Below, in pieces: positions 63,982 through 64,000 of a stretch of DNA of 64,000 nt. Numbering within the stretch: position 1 is the first letter of the stretch; each line of letters opens with the position of its first letter. The notes beneath the pieces were generated by a model. The model did no database searches. It was given only the letters and a program-made list of their open reading frames with translations, and had not been told where the DNA came from. The stretch covers positions 1-64,000 of the forward strand of contig DDUU01000059.1 in NCBI GenBank assembly GCA_002344965.1. Direction: 5' to 3'. The position numbers were made by a program, and so were the translations under genes. The stretch is from Candidatus Tepidiaquacellales bacterium UBA2330. GTDB taxonomy: Bacteria; Bacteroidota; Ignavibacteria; Tepidaquicellales; Tepidaquicellaceae.

Positions 63982-64000
63982 AATTAAATACTGAAAATGA

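Noticed and set aside
1..64000. tRNA, rRNA, insertion sequence or phage genes
   Set aside because: None was recognised in reading both strands; no transposase, integrase or RNA gene pattern was found.

Overview
The window looks like a chromosome segment of a low-GC (roughly one third G+C) member of the Bacteroidota/Ignavibacteria side of the tree. The support is: secreted proteins ending in dockerin-like calcium repeats; a gingipain-type (C25) peptidase with a type IX secretion/FlgD-like C-terminal domain; few Shine-Dalgarno sites; many TTG starts; and -7 boxes of the Bacteroidota form TAnnTTTG. This is inferred from gene content; no rRNA or tRNA was seen to confirm it.

Layout. (1) 1-3355, minus strand: three tandem paralogous secreted proteins, the first cut by the window edge. 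(2) 3356-3731: a divergent spacer with a nested inverted-repeat element. (3) 3732-22007: an uncharacterised helical protein, then a dense plus-strand run of surface-glycan genes: GT4 and GT2 glycosyltransferases, two WecG/TagA (GT26) enzymes, a DegT-type aminotransferase, an initiating sugar-phosphate transferase, a hexapeptide acyltransferase, a Wzx-like flippase, a methyltransferase and three large GT-C-like membrane proteins. (4) 22433-39026: a methyltransferase, the 1613-residue C25 peptidase, a Wzm/Wzt ABC exporter, a second aminotransferase, a frameshifted acyltransferase, methyltransferases, a methyltransferase-GT2 fusion and a pair of paralogous GT-C-like proteins. (5) 39256-48132: an oxalate-decarboxylase-like bicupin, then cysC-cysD-cysN (PAPS synthesis) and two large proteins with C-terminal PAPS-sulfotransferase domains. 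(6) 48282-64000: a secreted protein with a possible C-terminal anchor, four methyltransferases including an FkbM type and a DesVI/TylM1-like type, a beta-helix protein, WbqC-like and FemAB/GNAT-like proteins, and GT2 genes including a 1944-residue protein with five GT2 modules.

Working together, the genes would build lipid-linked surface polysaccharide on the inner membrane (initiating transferase, GT4/GT2/GT26 enzymes), decorate it with amino sugars, acyl, methyl and probably sulfate groups, and export it by a flippase route and/or an ABC route. The C25 peptidase beside the ABC exporter suggests a link between surface glycan and type IX secretion, but that is inference.

The most unusual item is the sulfotransferase pair. 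Each protein has two divergent copies of a roughly 240-residue methyltransferase-like module in front of the sulfotransferase domain. A free-standing, better preserved copy of the same module is encoded a few kilobases away on the opposite strand. Other points worth checking are a perfect 24-bp inverted repeat ending next to the cysN start codon, a multi-GT2 protein with two apparently dead modules and a threefold repeated tail, an acyltransferase with three single-base deletions, and two genes whose best start codon seems to be ATT.
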